In this document: positions 1 through 18,717 of the stretch, piece after piece | Numbering within the stretch: the stretch's first letter is position 1 | Layout: each line of letters opens with the position of its first letter | Assembly: GCA_012295275.1 (NCBI GenBank) | Contig: CM022679.1 | Location: 525,775 to 589,774, forward strand | From: Chrysomallon squamiferum | Taxonomy: Eukaryota > Mollusca > Gastropoda > Neomphalida > Peltospiridae | Reading direction: 5' to 3' | DNA length: 64,000 bases | The notes under the pieces: model-generated | What the model saw: only the letters and a program-made list of their open reading frames with translations | Databases searched by the model: none | What the model was told of the DNA's origin: nothing | Translations under genes and position numbers: made by a program

Positions 1-4585
<4,585 letters not shown>

Positions 4586-5288
4586 AAATAAATTAACTGT
4601 ACATCGTACGCCAAAATCGTTCAATGTTATTATTCATATTGCTTTTTGTTACATTGAAAAAATTTCACTATTTTCTCGTATCGATTGCCATATTTCCATG
4701 ATTTGCGATGCATGTTATTACAAGATATTTATGTTCTGAATTTATCGATAAAAACAGACAATAAACCTGGCCAAGCATCTTCCTCTTCTAAAATAAAATA
4801 TTATCAATAAAACTTCGATATGAAAAGAGCACTGTGAACCGTATGCAGTGTAGTGTAAGATAATTTGTTCTCTACAAACACAAAAAATAATGTTTCTTCT
4901 AGAACATTAAGTAAAATCTAGGCCAGGTTATCTAAATTTTTTTTTGTTTGTTTTGATAAATTTGATAAAGTTCATTTTACAGGAATGATAAAACCTCTTC
5001 AAAAAATTCTACATAAAAGTACAAGACAAAAGTTAACTTAAATAAGATTATCTTTAAAAATCTATAACAGAAGAATTAAGTAAATCGTATTTTCTTTTCT
5101 ATTCTTTTTCTTTTTTTTTTTCTTTTCTTTTTAATCTTCTTCTTTAATTGAATTTTAATCATCTTAGGTAATCGCGCACGCAATACCACCAGTGTTATCT
5201 TAGATCGTTGCTTAGCGACAGCAAACACGTGACTAAACATAAAACTATAATTTAAAATAATGAACATGCCTGTTTCACATTTAAGAAA

Positions 5289-5405
<117 letters not shown>

Positions 5406-5716
5406 TCATTATAATATATATATATTTATTTATTTATTTTATTTTATTTTATTTATATATATATTTTTTTATCCTGCTCACTATAACGAGTTTTCACGCT
5501 TAGGAACGATGTTTAATAAGGGATTCAGTTAGTGTGCTAACATATTGATTTTTTCTCTCATAACGATACCCTTGGTAGTTTACATATTACACAAGTTCGC
5601 TTAACGTCTGTTACATACATTAACGTAGCTAGAGACGCCGTTATCATCGTCAATGACGTTAGAGTGACACCAGCAGCAACGTTGTCGTAATAGATATTGA
5701 TAACAGCGTTCTTACA

Positions 5717-5776
<60 letters not shown>

Positions 5777-5910
5777 TGTGGTAGTAATTTTAGTAATAGT
5801 AATACTGGCAGCAGTAATAGGAAATGTAACAGTGGTAATAAGAATGGTTATAGTAATGGAATAACAGTGGTAACAGTAGTAGTAGTAGTAGTAGTACTTG
5901 TAGTACTGAT
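5717..5910. repeat. (TTA)n / (TAG)n trinucleotide block
   Basis: TTA repeats change into TAG repeats (5743-5776); a second AGT run lies near 5876-5896. Confidence 0.9.
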
Positions 5911-6035
5911 ATAAGTAATAGTAGCAGTACATGCAATTGAAGTACAAGCAGTAATGGTTTTTGATGAAGTAGTAGTAGGCTTCTTTTCTAGTGAATTTTC
6001 CACCATTGTGTTTCTATCAATTACGTAAAATTGAA

Positions 6036-6703
6036 AAATGATAAATATGTAACCAATTGTTTCTAGGAATTAACAGATGAAAGATTTATCCGATTATAAA
6101 TTTATAATCTATTGTATCCCAGAACTAACAGATAATAAATATGTAACCATCTGTTTCTAAGAACTAACAACTGATAAATATGTAACCATCTGTTTCTAAG
6201 AACTAACAACTGATAAATATGTAACCATCTGTTTTTAAGAACTAACAACTGATAAATATGTAACCATCTGTTTCTAAGAACTAACAAGAACAAACAGATG
6301 ATAAAATATCTGTTTTTAAGAACTAACAAGGAAACCATTTGCTAAGAACTAACAACTGATAAATATGTAACCATTTGTTTCTAAGAACTAACAACTGATA
6401 AATATGTAACCATCTGTTTCTAAGAAATAACAACTGATAAATATGTAACCATCTGTTTCCAAGAACAAACAGATGATAAATATGTAACTAGGAAATCGCT
6501 AAGAACAAACTGATGATAAATATGTAACTAGGAATTCGCTAAGAACAAACAGATGATAAATATGTAACTAGGAAATCGCTAAGAACAAACAGATGATAAA
6601 TATGTAACTAGGAAATCGCTAAGAACAAACAGATGATAAATATGTAACTAGGAATTCGCTAAGAACAAACTGATGATAAATATGTAACTAGGAATTCGCT
6701 AAG
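6036..6703. repeat. 39/40-bp minisatellite with two subfamilies
   Basis: The left half has a 39-bp unit containing AACAACTGATAAATATG and CCATCTGTTTCTAAG. The right half has a 40-bp unit containing ACTAGGAAATCGCTAAG. Both share GATAAATATGTAAC. About 16 units, the left edge degenerate. Confidence 0.92.
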
Positions 6704-8120
6704 CGTTGTAAATCGAGCACGGTCTCAGCCGGGTTAGCTCGTGATATTCGTCACGTGCTCGTTACGTCACAGTTGTTACAGGACGCGAGGGAGTAGAGAA
6801 CTGAGCGAGGCTGTTAACGTGATGGCTGCTCACAGCGTGAGTCGTTTCCAAGGTCACAGAGTAACAACAAAACTCACAATCGATCAGATCAGATCTTTAT
6901 GGAACGAAATGACACAAAGTTAATTTGTGTTTATGAAACGTGAGCAGGAATTGCAGAGTGTACAGTCGTGATGACGTCAGCACTGCACGATGAGACTGTG
7001 AAACAAAGAGTGAAAAACTATAATAAAAACCAGTTACTAACCATCCACTTAAAAATTAATATTACATTTCTTATTCTGTAACTTTGTAATTTCTTTTTTT
7101 TAAATGCTTTATTTTTTTTTAGGTAATTTTTTTTAAAAAAAATTTTTTTTTTTTATTAATTTTCGAGTGTCTGATTTATTATTATTAAATTTTGTTATGT
7201 TTTTATCTGTGTAAGATTTATGTTAGCTTTGTCAGACAATAATGTTTCGTTGTTCGCTTGTCTCAGACGTTTTGGTTCTGCTTCATGTTTCCGATTTTTT
7301 TTTGTAATTTCTCTTTTTTTCCTCCCCACGATAGTAATGTTTTAAGATCAGTTACAGAAGAAATTATCTAACTTAGAAGCGTGTGGAAAACTCAGACATT
7401 AGAATCCGTACAATTAAAATTTTACACACATTAAAATACACACATCATCTGTGTACTGCTCACACAGTAATCCTTATTACTTTTATACGAGAATTATCAT
7501 AGGTAATATTTTATTTTATACAATATTTAATATTACACAATATTTTATTGTATACAGTATTTTATATTACACAGTATTTTATTTTATACAATATTTATAT
7601 TATGCAGTATTTTATTGTATACAATATTTATTTTATACAATTTATTATATAATATTTTATTACTGTACGTAATTATTATCCTACTTTTTACTTCTATTGT
7701 TATATCATCATCATATTCATTGCTACTACTTCTACTACTATTACTACTACCACTACTACTACTACTACTACATTATTACTACTGCTGCTACAACAACAAC
7801 AACTACTACTACTACTACTGCTACTACTACTACTTTGACTACTATTACCATTATAATAATTATTATTAATACTGCTGTTGTAGTTGTAGTTCTCGTTGTT
7901 GTCACATCTCCCTGTGTACACAGTAGAGTATAAAAGTGACGTGTGGTAAGGTGAGAGGTGATCAGTACACGAGTGTGTAACGAGTCGTAGCTTGCAGCGC
8001 CTCGTTCTCATCAATAAAGTCTAAAACATCGTCATCTTCCTCGGAGAGTTGACTAATTTTCTTTAACAAGCAATAAACCAGCTGCCCACTGTACGCACGT
8101 CAGCCCGTCTCAGCGCACGA
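6704..8120. other. Non-coding stretch between two minisatellites
   Basis: Holds an inverted repeat CGAGCACG (6714-6721) / CGTGCTCG (6754-6761), a degenerate AT-rich tandem repeat with TATTTTATTGTATACA (7506-7665) and a (TAC)n/(CAA)n block (7720-7830). No gene recognised. Confidence 0.6.
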
Positions 8121-9235
8121 ACCGTCTTTACGACCACTTTTAATTACGTTAACAGGACAGGACAAACAGACAGTAAGAGGGGGACAGATTCGTCTTTACG
8201 ACCACTTTTAATTACGTTAACAGGACAGGACAAACAGACAGTAAGAGGGGGACACGATTAGTCTTTACGACCACTTTTAATTACGTTTTAAGGGGGACAC
8301 GATAAGTCTTTACGATCACTTTTAATTACGTTAACAGGACAGGACAAACAGACAGTAAGAGGGGGACACGATAAGTCTTTTCACGTTAACAGGACAGGAC
8401 AAACAGACAGTAAGAGGGGGACACGATTAGTCTTTACGATCACTTTTAGTTACGTTAACAGGACAGGACAAACAGACAGTAAGAGGGGGACACGATTAGT
8501 CTTTACGATCACTTTTAATTACGTTAACAGGACAGGACAAACAGACAGTAAGAGCGGGACACGATTCGTCTTTACGATCACTTTTAATTACGTTAACAGG
8601 ACAGGACAAACAGACAGTAAGAGCAGGACACGATAAATCTCTTTACAGTTATTTACATTAACTTATATGAGAACGTTATACAGATTTACTATCATTTGAA
8701 ATTACGTTAACTCATACGAAAGGGCAAGATAAATAGATAGTAAGAGGGGAACACGATTAGTCTTTACGATTATTTACATTAACGTACATGGGAGGCTGAT
8801 GGAGAACCGTATACAGATTTACTATCGTTTGAAATTACGTTAACTCACACGACAGGCAGGGAAAACAGACATTACAGGGCGGGCGACTCGATGCGTCTTT
8901 ACGATTATTTGCAATTACGTTAATTTACATGATAAGGCAGAGTAAAATGCATTGATGGTGCACCTCATACGCGTTTATTATCGTTTGGAATTAGATTGAC
9001 TCACACGGAAGGGCAGTGAAAAATAATTAAAGAAAGGGTGACAAAACGTCTTTACGACTTTTACAATAACTCACATAGTGGAGCAGATAACAGGTTTTCA
9101 GGGTAGGACGGTTACTTACGAGTATTTGCAGTGACGTTAATTCAGACGACAGCGCGGTTAATGAAGGTTACTGAAGGGGGACACGATCAGTTCTTACGAC
9201 TTTTGTCTTTATGTGAACTCAGACAAAGAACAAGG
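8121..9235. repeat. 68-bp minisatellite decaying to the right
   Basis: The unit starts CGTCTTTACGACCACTT and contains ACAGGACAGGACAAACAG. Copies from 8123 to about 8640 are almost identical; from 8640 to 9235 they become longer (about 100 bp) and strongly diverged. Confidence 0.92.
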
Positions 9236-9637
9236 AAAAGGTGAGGAGCGGTGTTTGCTTTATGATCTGAATTAAAAAATAAAAATAAAAGAAATTTAAA
9301 ATTTTGGTTTGTGTACTTTAGAACGTATGACTATACGAACAAACAAACACAAAAACAAACAAACAAACAAACAAACAAACAAACAAACAAGCAAACAATA
9401 AATAAATAAATAAATAACAGAAGTAAGGAAAGAAGCATGACAGAGATTACACAGTAAACTGCTCTGTGGTTCATTGTACTGAGTAATGTGCAAACTGTTA
9501 AAGGATTTTCCCTCACATAAACAGTTAACTTACAGTGTCAGCAGATACTGCAACAGTAACAACACAGCAGTCATTTAATACAGATTATTTGAAATACACA
9601 TTACTCATATGTGTGACCTGTTCAATGGGATATGCTC

Positions 9638-9904
9638 TCTCTTTCACTCTCCCCCTCTCTTTCACTCTGCCCCTCTCTCTTTCTCTCCCCCTCTCTTTCA
9701 CTCTCCCCTCTCTCTCCCCCCTCTCTTTCTTTTTCTCCCCTCTCTTTCCTCTCTCTTTCACTCTCCCCCTCTCTTTCCTCTCCCCCTTTCCTCTCCCCTC
9801 TCTTTCACTCTCCCCCTCTCTTTCCCTCTCCCCCTCTCTTTCACTCTCCCCGTCTCTTTCACTCTCCCCCTCTCTTTCACTCTCCCCCTCTCTTTCACTC
9901 TCCG
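9638..9904. repeat. 18-bp pyrimidine minisatellite
   Basis: The unit TCTCTTTCACTCTCCCCC is repeated with small indels, an all-pyrimidine strand apart from one A per unit. Long ORFs in three frames here are artefacts. Confidence 0.95.
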
Positions 9905-10302
9905 TAATTCTGCTTCTCTCTTGTGAAAACCGAAGAGAAAAGTTATTTAATATTTCAATATTATTTTATAACCACAGTTTTTATAATTCAGATAAAACAA
10001 TAACTTTGATTCCATAATGTATTTATTCAAACCATTTAATTTTTATCACCACAGACACAGCATGAAACTGATATTGTTAAATATCAAATTATTTTTGATA
10101 TGCTATTCATTTATTCGATGCACTTCGGAATGAACCGTATGCAAATTTGTGAGGATTATTGATTCATGGGACGACAAGTGAATTGTTTAATGTGACGGAG
10201 AGCTGAGGGCCACGAACCCAAACGTTAGGAGCTGTAAGTCTGGTTAGCGACCTGCTAATTCTGCCTCGGTTAATCCCAGATCGTTAAAACTAGTTTATTT
10301 TC

Positions 10303-10373
10303 CATGTAGCGCTGGTAGAGCGTCCAGCCCCAGAGGCAACGTCCCCTGCTCGAGTTCGATACAATAACTAATC
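10303..10373 (+). other. tRNA-like fragment, probably a SINE remnant
   Basis: TAGCGCTGGTAGAGCGTC resembles an A box and GAGTTCGATAC about 45 bases later resembles a B box, the spacing of a tRNA-type RNA polymerase III promoter. No complete acceptor stem can be paired, so it is a tRNA-derived repeat or pseudo-tRNA, not a functional tRNA gene. Confidence 0.4.
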
Positions 10374-10440
10374 ACTCGTTAAGATTCTCTTTTCAAACTG
10401 TGACCTGTTTCTACCAAAGTAACCAGCAATGTTACTAAGT

Positions 10441-10731
10441 AAACTTTATATTTCAGATAGTAATAAGTATACTTTATATTTCAGATAGTAATAAGTGTAG
10501 TTTATATTTCAGATAGTAATAAGTGTAGTTTATATTTCAGATAGTAATAAGTATACTTTAAGTAATAACTTTATATTTCAGATAGTAATAAGTATACTTT
10601 ATATTTCAGATAGTAATAAGTGTAGTTTATATTTCAGATAGTAATAAGTATACTTTATATTTCAGATAGTAATAAGTGTAGTTTATATTTCAGATAGTAA
10701 TTAGTATACTTTATATTTCAGTTGTTGTCTT
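10441..10731. repeat. 28-bp minisatellite with splice-acceptor-like core
   Basis: About ten copies of a unit with TTATATTTCAGATAGTAATA, differing mainly at GTGTAG/GTATAC. Confidence 0.93.
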
Positions 10732-11081
10732 TTTAATATTAAACACACTTTGAACAGAGTTGTTGCTTTCCAGTGGTCCTGAGTGTGATATTATTCTGTA
10801 TTGGACTGCACTGTTGCGTTTCTAATGGTAACGAGAATACAGTTTTGAATAGTACTGACTGTTAAAAAAAGGAAAAACAAGTGGAACACAACAAATAATG
10901 ATTTCTGTTTGAGAGCGCGCGCTCGTTACATCACAAACTACAAGTGAAATCGTCGAGAGAACAGACTTCATTAAACCTTACATAGAAATAACAGTGGAAA
11001 TAATCAATTAAAAAGATTTTTTCTCAAGCAGACAAAGTAAAAAAAAAAAAAAAAAAAAAAAAATATACCGAGAGGAAGATT

Positions 11082-11088
<7 letters not shown>

Positions 11089-11148
<60 letters not shown>

Positions 11149-11154
11149 AAGCAG

Positions 11155-11217
<63 letters not shown>
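11089..11217. repeat. (AG)n-(CT)n inverted pair
   Basis: (AG)n from about 11095 to 11148, a ten-base spacer (AAGCAGAAAA), then (CT)n from 11159 to 11216. The arms are self-complementary. Confidence 0.95.
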
Positions 11218-11218
<1 letters not shown>

Positions 11219-14200
11219 TTAATCTATCTCTCTATTTTTTTTAACGTTAATAAAAGGTACAGAGAAAAAAAATAAAAAAAAAAAAAAATGAAGTAAGACA
11301 GTTCTGAGAGACTTCCATTACTGTTTAAACAGTTAAAGTTCTGTTGCTGCTTGTTCATACAAAGTTGATCAAAATATTTGATGGTAGTGCGGAATAATAA
11401 AGAGACAAAAATAAACAGGATAAAATGAAAGGTTTTGTTTTATCAGGGAGGGAATTACCTAAGAGTTTTAATCTTTAATCTTCTTTCAGTTAGGCTCGTT
11501 TGTTCTGTTTTCGTGATTATCAAATTTCCGTGTTTAACAATAAAACTGAACCAGCGGCAAAGCTGTCAGTAATGAAAAAATCTGTCGTGACGTAACATGT
11601 TGTGAAGCCAAGACAGAGAATCCATCGTAAAAAATACACACTCGTCCTCAGCAGAGAGGTAAAATTAGTGTTACTATTCTTCATCACGAAAAAAAAAAAA
11701 AAAAAGAAAGAAAGAGAGAGCGAGCGATAAATATACAGAGCGAGAGAGACTGAAAGAAAGAAAGAAAGAAAGCTTATTAAGGGAGAGAGTTGAAGAAGGA
11801 AGAAAAAAAATCATTTCTGTCATTTGTATGCGTCATAAATGAAAACAGATACAACAACAACGCCAACCACAACGACACGAATTATATCTAAAACGTAGCT
11901 GACTGATATAACATTTTCTTATGACGGAAATTTTATTATTTTAATTTTATTATTATTATTTTTTTTTTTTTTTATCTATTTTTTTATTTTTATTTTATTG
12001 TTTTCCTAAACTGCATTTTAAATGTCAAAGTGACCCGATTACTTAACACACGAACGTAGGAAGTTATGATTTAATACATGGAATATTAAATATATCTCCT
12101 CCAGTAGCAGTTAGTAACTTTCTAGTTTTAGAACACTGTAATTTCATTTTAGTTAAATATATATAACAGATATTTATAGTTTTAAATTATTTTAAACATA
12201 AAATATTGTATAAATATTCTCGCCAAAACAGATTATAAATTATATCTAAAACCATTAATAGGTAAAGAAAAATAATAAAACTAATAAATAGATAGATAGA
12301 TAGATATAAATAAATAAAGTTTCTGTGTACACAATTTGAAATATTTCTAAATGATTTAAGGTTTTGTTGTTTATTTTTTACATTAGTTTTGGCTGACAAA
12401 AAAGATGACGATAAAATAACAAATTCACGAAGACGCACGATGTGACACATTCTGTGACGTCACCTCGTACAGAGCAATGTAGAAAAATCCCTGACAGACT
12501 GAAGATATTTTCTGCTTTACTATCATTTACTCTGTCAGTTTCAGTTGTGTATTAAAGATAAATAACGAGGATTACAAGAAACATGTATTACTAAACCTGT
12601 TACAGTTTTCTAAGTTTAATCTGATCACAGTTTGACTGTTACGTCATGGGATCGATTCTTCATACAGACTCGTCTCAAACTTATCAGTACGAACTCTTCT
12701 AACACACTAACGTCAGTTTTAAACAGAGTGTGGTTATTTACACTAGTACTAGATTACAGACAGTGTTCCGGACAATCTGTTCTGATTACAGCACAGAAAA
12801 ACGTGGAAGAACTGAGACGTTTCTGTGACAGCTAAGTGGAGTTGATACTGGAGACATCAGCGTGTTGAAAATACAGATCTCTTAGTGAGTCCTGTGTGAA
12901 CAGAAAACACTCAGAAATGGAGACTGATTTCAACTCAGAATTCGGGTTATTCAAGAGCAGCTTTCAACAGCGCAAACTTTACAGTTCTCACTTAGCACTC
13001 ACAGGGTTTATTCCTTCTCAACACGAGTTTCAAAATAATTCCCGTTCCAGCCAGTGACTCATAACTCATTTACTAAACTCCAGAGTATGTATATTCCTGT
13101 CTTTGCTAAAAAAAATAAAAAATATAATACATTTTTTTTTTTAAATAATAGTAAGAACTCTTGCTATCAGTAGTCGCTGACATTTTCGCAGCTGTTGTCA
13201 GTGCTTTTGTGGGTTTTCTTTATTCTTTTTAATGACTGCACAGTTTAATGACTATTGGTATAAAAATACTGAGATGGTATTAAACTGCTTTCCAGTCATT
13301 ACTTTAGCTGCGTCATACAGCAATAAACCTTTGTTCACTTCTCATGAAGTGCAGTAAGATATTTATTTTTCTCAAAATGCAGAGAATCGTTCCTCGACAT
13401 GACAAGTGTCTTGTTGCTGGAAGTGGATTTCTCGTTCGAGTAAAACTGACGTAATAATTGATAGAGTATGGAGATTCACTGAGAAAAGTGAAATGAATGT
13501 GAAACACGAAGACACGGCATTGAAATAGTAATACGACATATCTAATAAAATAAAATAAATAGTTTATGAATCACAGAGATTACTGTGTAATAATCTTGTT
13601 GTTATTTAAGAATGTAAGGAGTCAGTCAGTCTGAGGAAAGTCAGTGACAGACGAGTTAATCTCCCTCCCTCCCCCTCTCTCTCTCTCTCTCTCTCTGTCT
13701 CTGTCTCTCTGTGTCAAACACATATACTACACACACACACATGCACCGATGCACACACAATACATCAGAAATATTCTTTAAATCCTATTGCATCAAAATA
13801 TAGCTTAGCCGATGTGTTTTACTAGCAAAGAAAATGAATAATTACACAGACGTGAGTTCTAGTTTATACAACTCTGACAGCAGGCAGCGTGTTCAGAAGT
13901 GGGCGGGTAGTATGAAGCTGGGGGCGTTGTATTAGTGGAGGCTTGTAATGAGGGATGCTGCAGTTGGGGGGGTCATAGTCCATGCTGATGTGATTTACGT
14001 GTACGGGGTGTCAGAAGCCAGTGTCGGCGCTGTTGTGGCTGATGTATCTCACAATACTTCCTGAACTGGGTTACGTCGCCCGAGCAATAACGTCGTCTTC
14101 ACAGTGAAAGGTTACTGTCCTCAGTTCATAGATCAGAACCTTAGACGCCATTGCAACTCACAAACCGGATTCAGTTGAAAAAGAAAAAACTCGCTATTTG

Positions 14201-14503
14201 TTATCGTTTGCTCTTTCACTTGAAATAAAGATTTATGTTAAGTACAAACACAGATAAAACATACTATATAAATGATAAATAGATAAATAGACATAAGACA
14301 GACAGAAAGAAAGGAAGAAAAAAAAAAGAAAAATAGATAAATAGACAGAGATAGACAGATAGATAGCTAGAGATATAAAAAGGAGAGAAATAGATAGAGA
14401 GATAGACAGCGAATTAGAAATATATATTAGATAAACGGATGTACAGATAAAAAAACAGAGAAAAGAGAGAGAGTTATAAGTTTTAAATTATTATTATTAT
14501 TAT

Positions 14504-14539
<36 letters not shown>

Positions 14540-15221
14540 TAATTTACAGCTTGTAAACTTGTTAGCGTCACGTGACTTACTAACATTAATATAAATACTG
14601 CGAGATTCAGAAGGACTATGAAACTTTATAACACCATCACCATAGCAACAAGAATCGTAATTAAAAAAAACACAATAAAAAACAACACTTCACGACGTAC
14701 ACTTAGCTGAGTCTTACAAATATTCATTCATTTATTTTACTTGCATATTAGTGTCCTTGTAGTGTTTAGTAAATAAAAGCCATCAATCAGCAAAGTTAAT
14801 ATTAAAATGTCGACTGCAGAGATTTCTCTTTAGTTTTAGCCTTGACCCGAAACATTGTTCACAGCAATTTCTTTGTTTGGCGACGCTACAGGATTCACTG
14901 ATTAATTTTGCATCAATGTCAGACATCAAGATCTTGAGACAGACAGTTTTCAGTTAACAAGAGAATAATCTTTTGTTTGCTCTTTGCTAAAGAAGGAAAC
15001 ACTAAACGTCTGAGACAGCAACATCAACGGACTGGAAAGAACAAAACGAATGCAACGAGGCTTGATCGCGCGATCTACCAATCTTCAGACCATTGTTAGT
15101 TTTGTAGAAAAGTTTCTGTACTGGTTACGTTTAGTTCGACTACAACCAATTTAATAATTCTGTTAATAAATTAAAACATTCTATCTGCACAAAAAGCCAC
15201 AACAGACTGAATACATGCAAC

Positions 15222-15222
<1 letters not shown>
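11218..15222. other. AT-rich non-coding DNA without a supported gene
   Basis: Contains poly(A/T) tracts, AAAG runs at 11755-11772, short CT/CA tracts at 13675-13745 and (ATT)n/(AGT)n at 14490-14535. A 67-codon ORF at 12632-12835 has protein-like composition but no recognisable domain. Confidence 0.55.
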
Positions 15223-15309
<87 letters not shown>

Positions 15310-15510
15310 GTACTGTATGTGGGTATATATATATATATATATATACACACGCACATACATTCATATATACATGCACACATACATACATATACATACACAC
15401 ATACATAAATACACACATACAAACATTCATTCATACCTACATACATACCTACATACATACTTACATACATACTTACATACATACTTACATACATACATAC
15501 ATACATACAT
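15223..15510. repeat. (CT)n, (TA)n, (CATA)n cluster
   Basis: (CT)n 15223-15307, (TA)n 15325-15343, then a CATA-based array to 15510 that includes an ACATACATACTT higher unit. Confidence 0.95.
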
Positions 15511-17256
15511 AAATAATAATTAACTGTAATATTTTGGCCTACGTATCTTTGTAAAAGTGATGTGAGAAAATAATCGTTAAAGTGTAATAATCTTTATTAA
15601 TGTGACAAACTGAGCTTGGGGCTGAGTTCGTCTGATATGTTCAGTTGTCACGTGATTAAAAAAGTATCACTGATATTGACAACGCGAGATACGCTTTGCT
15701 TCGTAATAACAAAATTAGTTTTGTGAGGATTTCAGGAAAAGGTCAAATTTGATCAGATTTAAGTGAAACGATTTATTTCTTCATTCTTTATCTTTTTATT
15801 AATTTTCTCTTCTTTATTCATTTAAAAAAAAAAAAAAAATTAAATTTGATTTTCTTTTTTCCTTTTTTCTTTTTCTATCTTCTTCTTTCAATCTTCTTCC
15901 TCCGCCTAAGTCTTTTCTTTTACTTCTTCATCTCGTTTTATTCTTTCATCTGTTTTTTAGTTCATTTTTTAATACGTCATTTTAAAACGTGACAAGTTCT
16001 TAACAGATTTAGCAGTTTGAAATTTTTATGTTCCTTGTCTGTCACTTCGGGTATTAAATCTGTTACAAGATGTAATCCCTTTCTTAAGTATCTGACAAAA
16101 TTCTCACTTCACAGTATCCGTGTTTATAACGTCCCTTCACTGTTATTTACATGTAATCCAATCTGATTCTGTACTTTGTAAATTAGGTAAATGACGTAAT
16201 CTTTTTTAAATTATTTTTTAAATTTGTTTTTTTTTAAATTCTGTAAATTTTCTAAACTATGTAAATTAACTACGTGTTGAACGACTTTTTTCCCCTTTCA
16301 GCTAAAGCTCTTAGTATCGAATCAAAGAAAATAAATGATTTATTTCTCCTTCCAGTGGTTGTTCGATGGTAGTAATAGTAGTTGTAGTGGTGTAGTAGTA
16401 ATAGCAGCAGTAGTAGTGGTAGTAGCAGTAGTATTAAAAATAATCTGTACTTTTACAACTGAAAGAGAGAGAGAGAGAGAGAATGACTAACTCAGTTACT
16501 GAAAAAAGAGTGGTAATAATATCGGAAACACTGAAAAACTAACAAATTACCGCTAAAAACTTCAAAGAAGATTTCCTTAATAAAAACTCGTCAATATATT
16601 GATTAGTTGTGAGCGGCACTTCGCGATGTTTTGTCCTCAGAAAAAACAGTAACAGATCCTGATTAAATATGAATCGAGCAGTTTAAGGCAGATAAGTGAA
16701 CATGTAGGTAGGTAGGTACAGAGCTATCAGTACTTTCTGCCTCATAAACGTCTGATTAGACTCTGCACTGGCGCAGGATGACAATGTCCAATCACTTCAC
16801 AAACTCAGTCTTTTTCTCTTACTCTATATTTCAGTGATGAATGACGATATATATATATATAACATTCCCTCTTTCCACTGAATCATTAAGTTTCGGTCTT
16901 CTGAACTTATATCGTAAGGGAAACAACTCGTGTACAACTAAAATGAGTACAGAATCTGAGACGTTCATTTAAGCGTGATCGGAGCTGCAGTTTGAGAATT
17001 AACCAGCTGTTCAAACAAATATGTGACCAGAAGATAAAATAAACACCAGTAGTAGTACTGAGAACGAATAACAAATAAACTCGAGAAATACGAAATCTAC
17101 AAATCATCATTACTCATTACTAAAATGTTACTGTGTCTGAAACACAAATAGAATTAAAAGACTGAGTCTCCGAGTTTCATAGCTTCAACGCTGCCTAATT
17201 TTATGTTTTTTATTTGTTCTAATTTGCAGGTTTAATGCAAATAATTTTGCAAGAAC

Positions 17257-17320
<64 letters not shown>

Positions 17321-18716
17321 CACACATATCAAAGGCTGTAGTATGTATTTCCCTGTCTGTAAGAAAATTTGAATGTGTTTTACGTTTTATTACTTTGTAA
17401 ATGTACTGCAGGTTTCCTTTAATTATGCATGAATTAGCAAATATTTAGATATCGAATAACCAGTGATTGAATATTAATCAATATTGTCAAGTGCGTTGTT
17501 AAACAGAACATTTTTGTTGTTTTAATGTTTGTGAAGCTGCAGAACAAACACAGTTTCTGTTGGGATCGGTTTTGTATTTTGTGTCGAGGAGAAACAAAGA
17601 TCAATGAAATCTCGAGACTGGAGAAGTCTGCCAGTGAACTGAGTTAACGTTTCTTTCTGAGAAATCACGTTTGTTGTTAACATATGTATCAGCTTTCTTC
17701 TAACCAGCTTGAGAACAAACCTCCAGAGGAAAGAAGATGATGATGTTGATAATGATGATGATAATGATGATAATAATGATAATGATGATAGTGATGATAA
17801 TGATGATGATAATGGTGATGATAATGATGATGCTGATGCTGATGATAATGATGATAATAATGATGGTGATGATAATGATGATGATGGAGAAGAAAAGAAG
17901 ATGACAATGAAGAAGAAGATATTTATGACATGATGATGACGATGTGAAGAAAATGAAGATAACCGAGACAATAATGATCATTATATTGATGATGATAGCG
18001 AAGAAGAAGAAAAACAGGGATGATTATGATGATGATAAAGAAAAAAGAAGTAATTAATTCTGTTAACGAAATAACAATACTTGTACTGTTAAATACACAC
18101 GGACGTTCAGACAGTGAAATGTAAAAAATATTCTACAGTTTACCACACACACGGCAGCACATACCACCGTCTTTGTAGCACGACTCAAACATGGCTGAAT
18201 GAGAACTGATTGTGAAATATAATCACGATATTGCGACCGCTTTAAAAAAAAAAATTAATAATAACCACAAACCATTTCCTTAACTACTTACGATTAATAC
18301 TTACATTATTAAATTAATTATTTCTTTCTATAGATGTCTTTTATTTATTTTTTTATTTTTTTTATTTCTGAGTGCAACAAATGCGTCTAAGTTAAAATTA
18401 AATTTCTATTATTCCAAAAATAGCAGATGAAGTGTTTCTTCTGAAATAGCACTGAGAAGGTTATATATAGACACAAGTGTGTGACTTCCCGATTGCGTAC
18501 AATACACTTAATTCAGGCCAAGAAACAAAAAATTAAATAAAATCTCAGATCTAAAATTAATACAAACTTGTAAAAGACTAATGAAAGATGCTGTACAAAA
18601 AGGTTTTATTTATAATCGTAATTCTGTCATTTTTTTTTTTTTTTAAATACTAAATACCAAAGAAGCCCTTAATGGGTTAACCACGTAAAACAGATTAAAC
18701 TGAAATAAAACAAGTG
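15511..18716. other. Non-coding stretch with several microsatellites
   Basis: Contains (GTA)n-like 16366-16435, (AC)n 17259-17327 and a (GATGAT/AATGAT)n block 17735-17890. No gene recognised. Confidence 0.55.
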
Positions 18717-18717
18717 T

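Noticed and set aside
10303-10373. Functional tRNA gene
   Set aside because: No acceptor stem pairs and the anticodon arm is not convincing.
12632-12835. 67-codon ORF
   Set aside because: Same reason; no recognisable family and no neighbouring gene.
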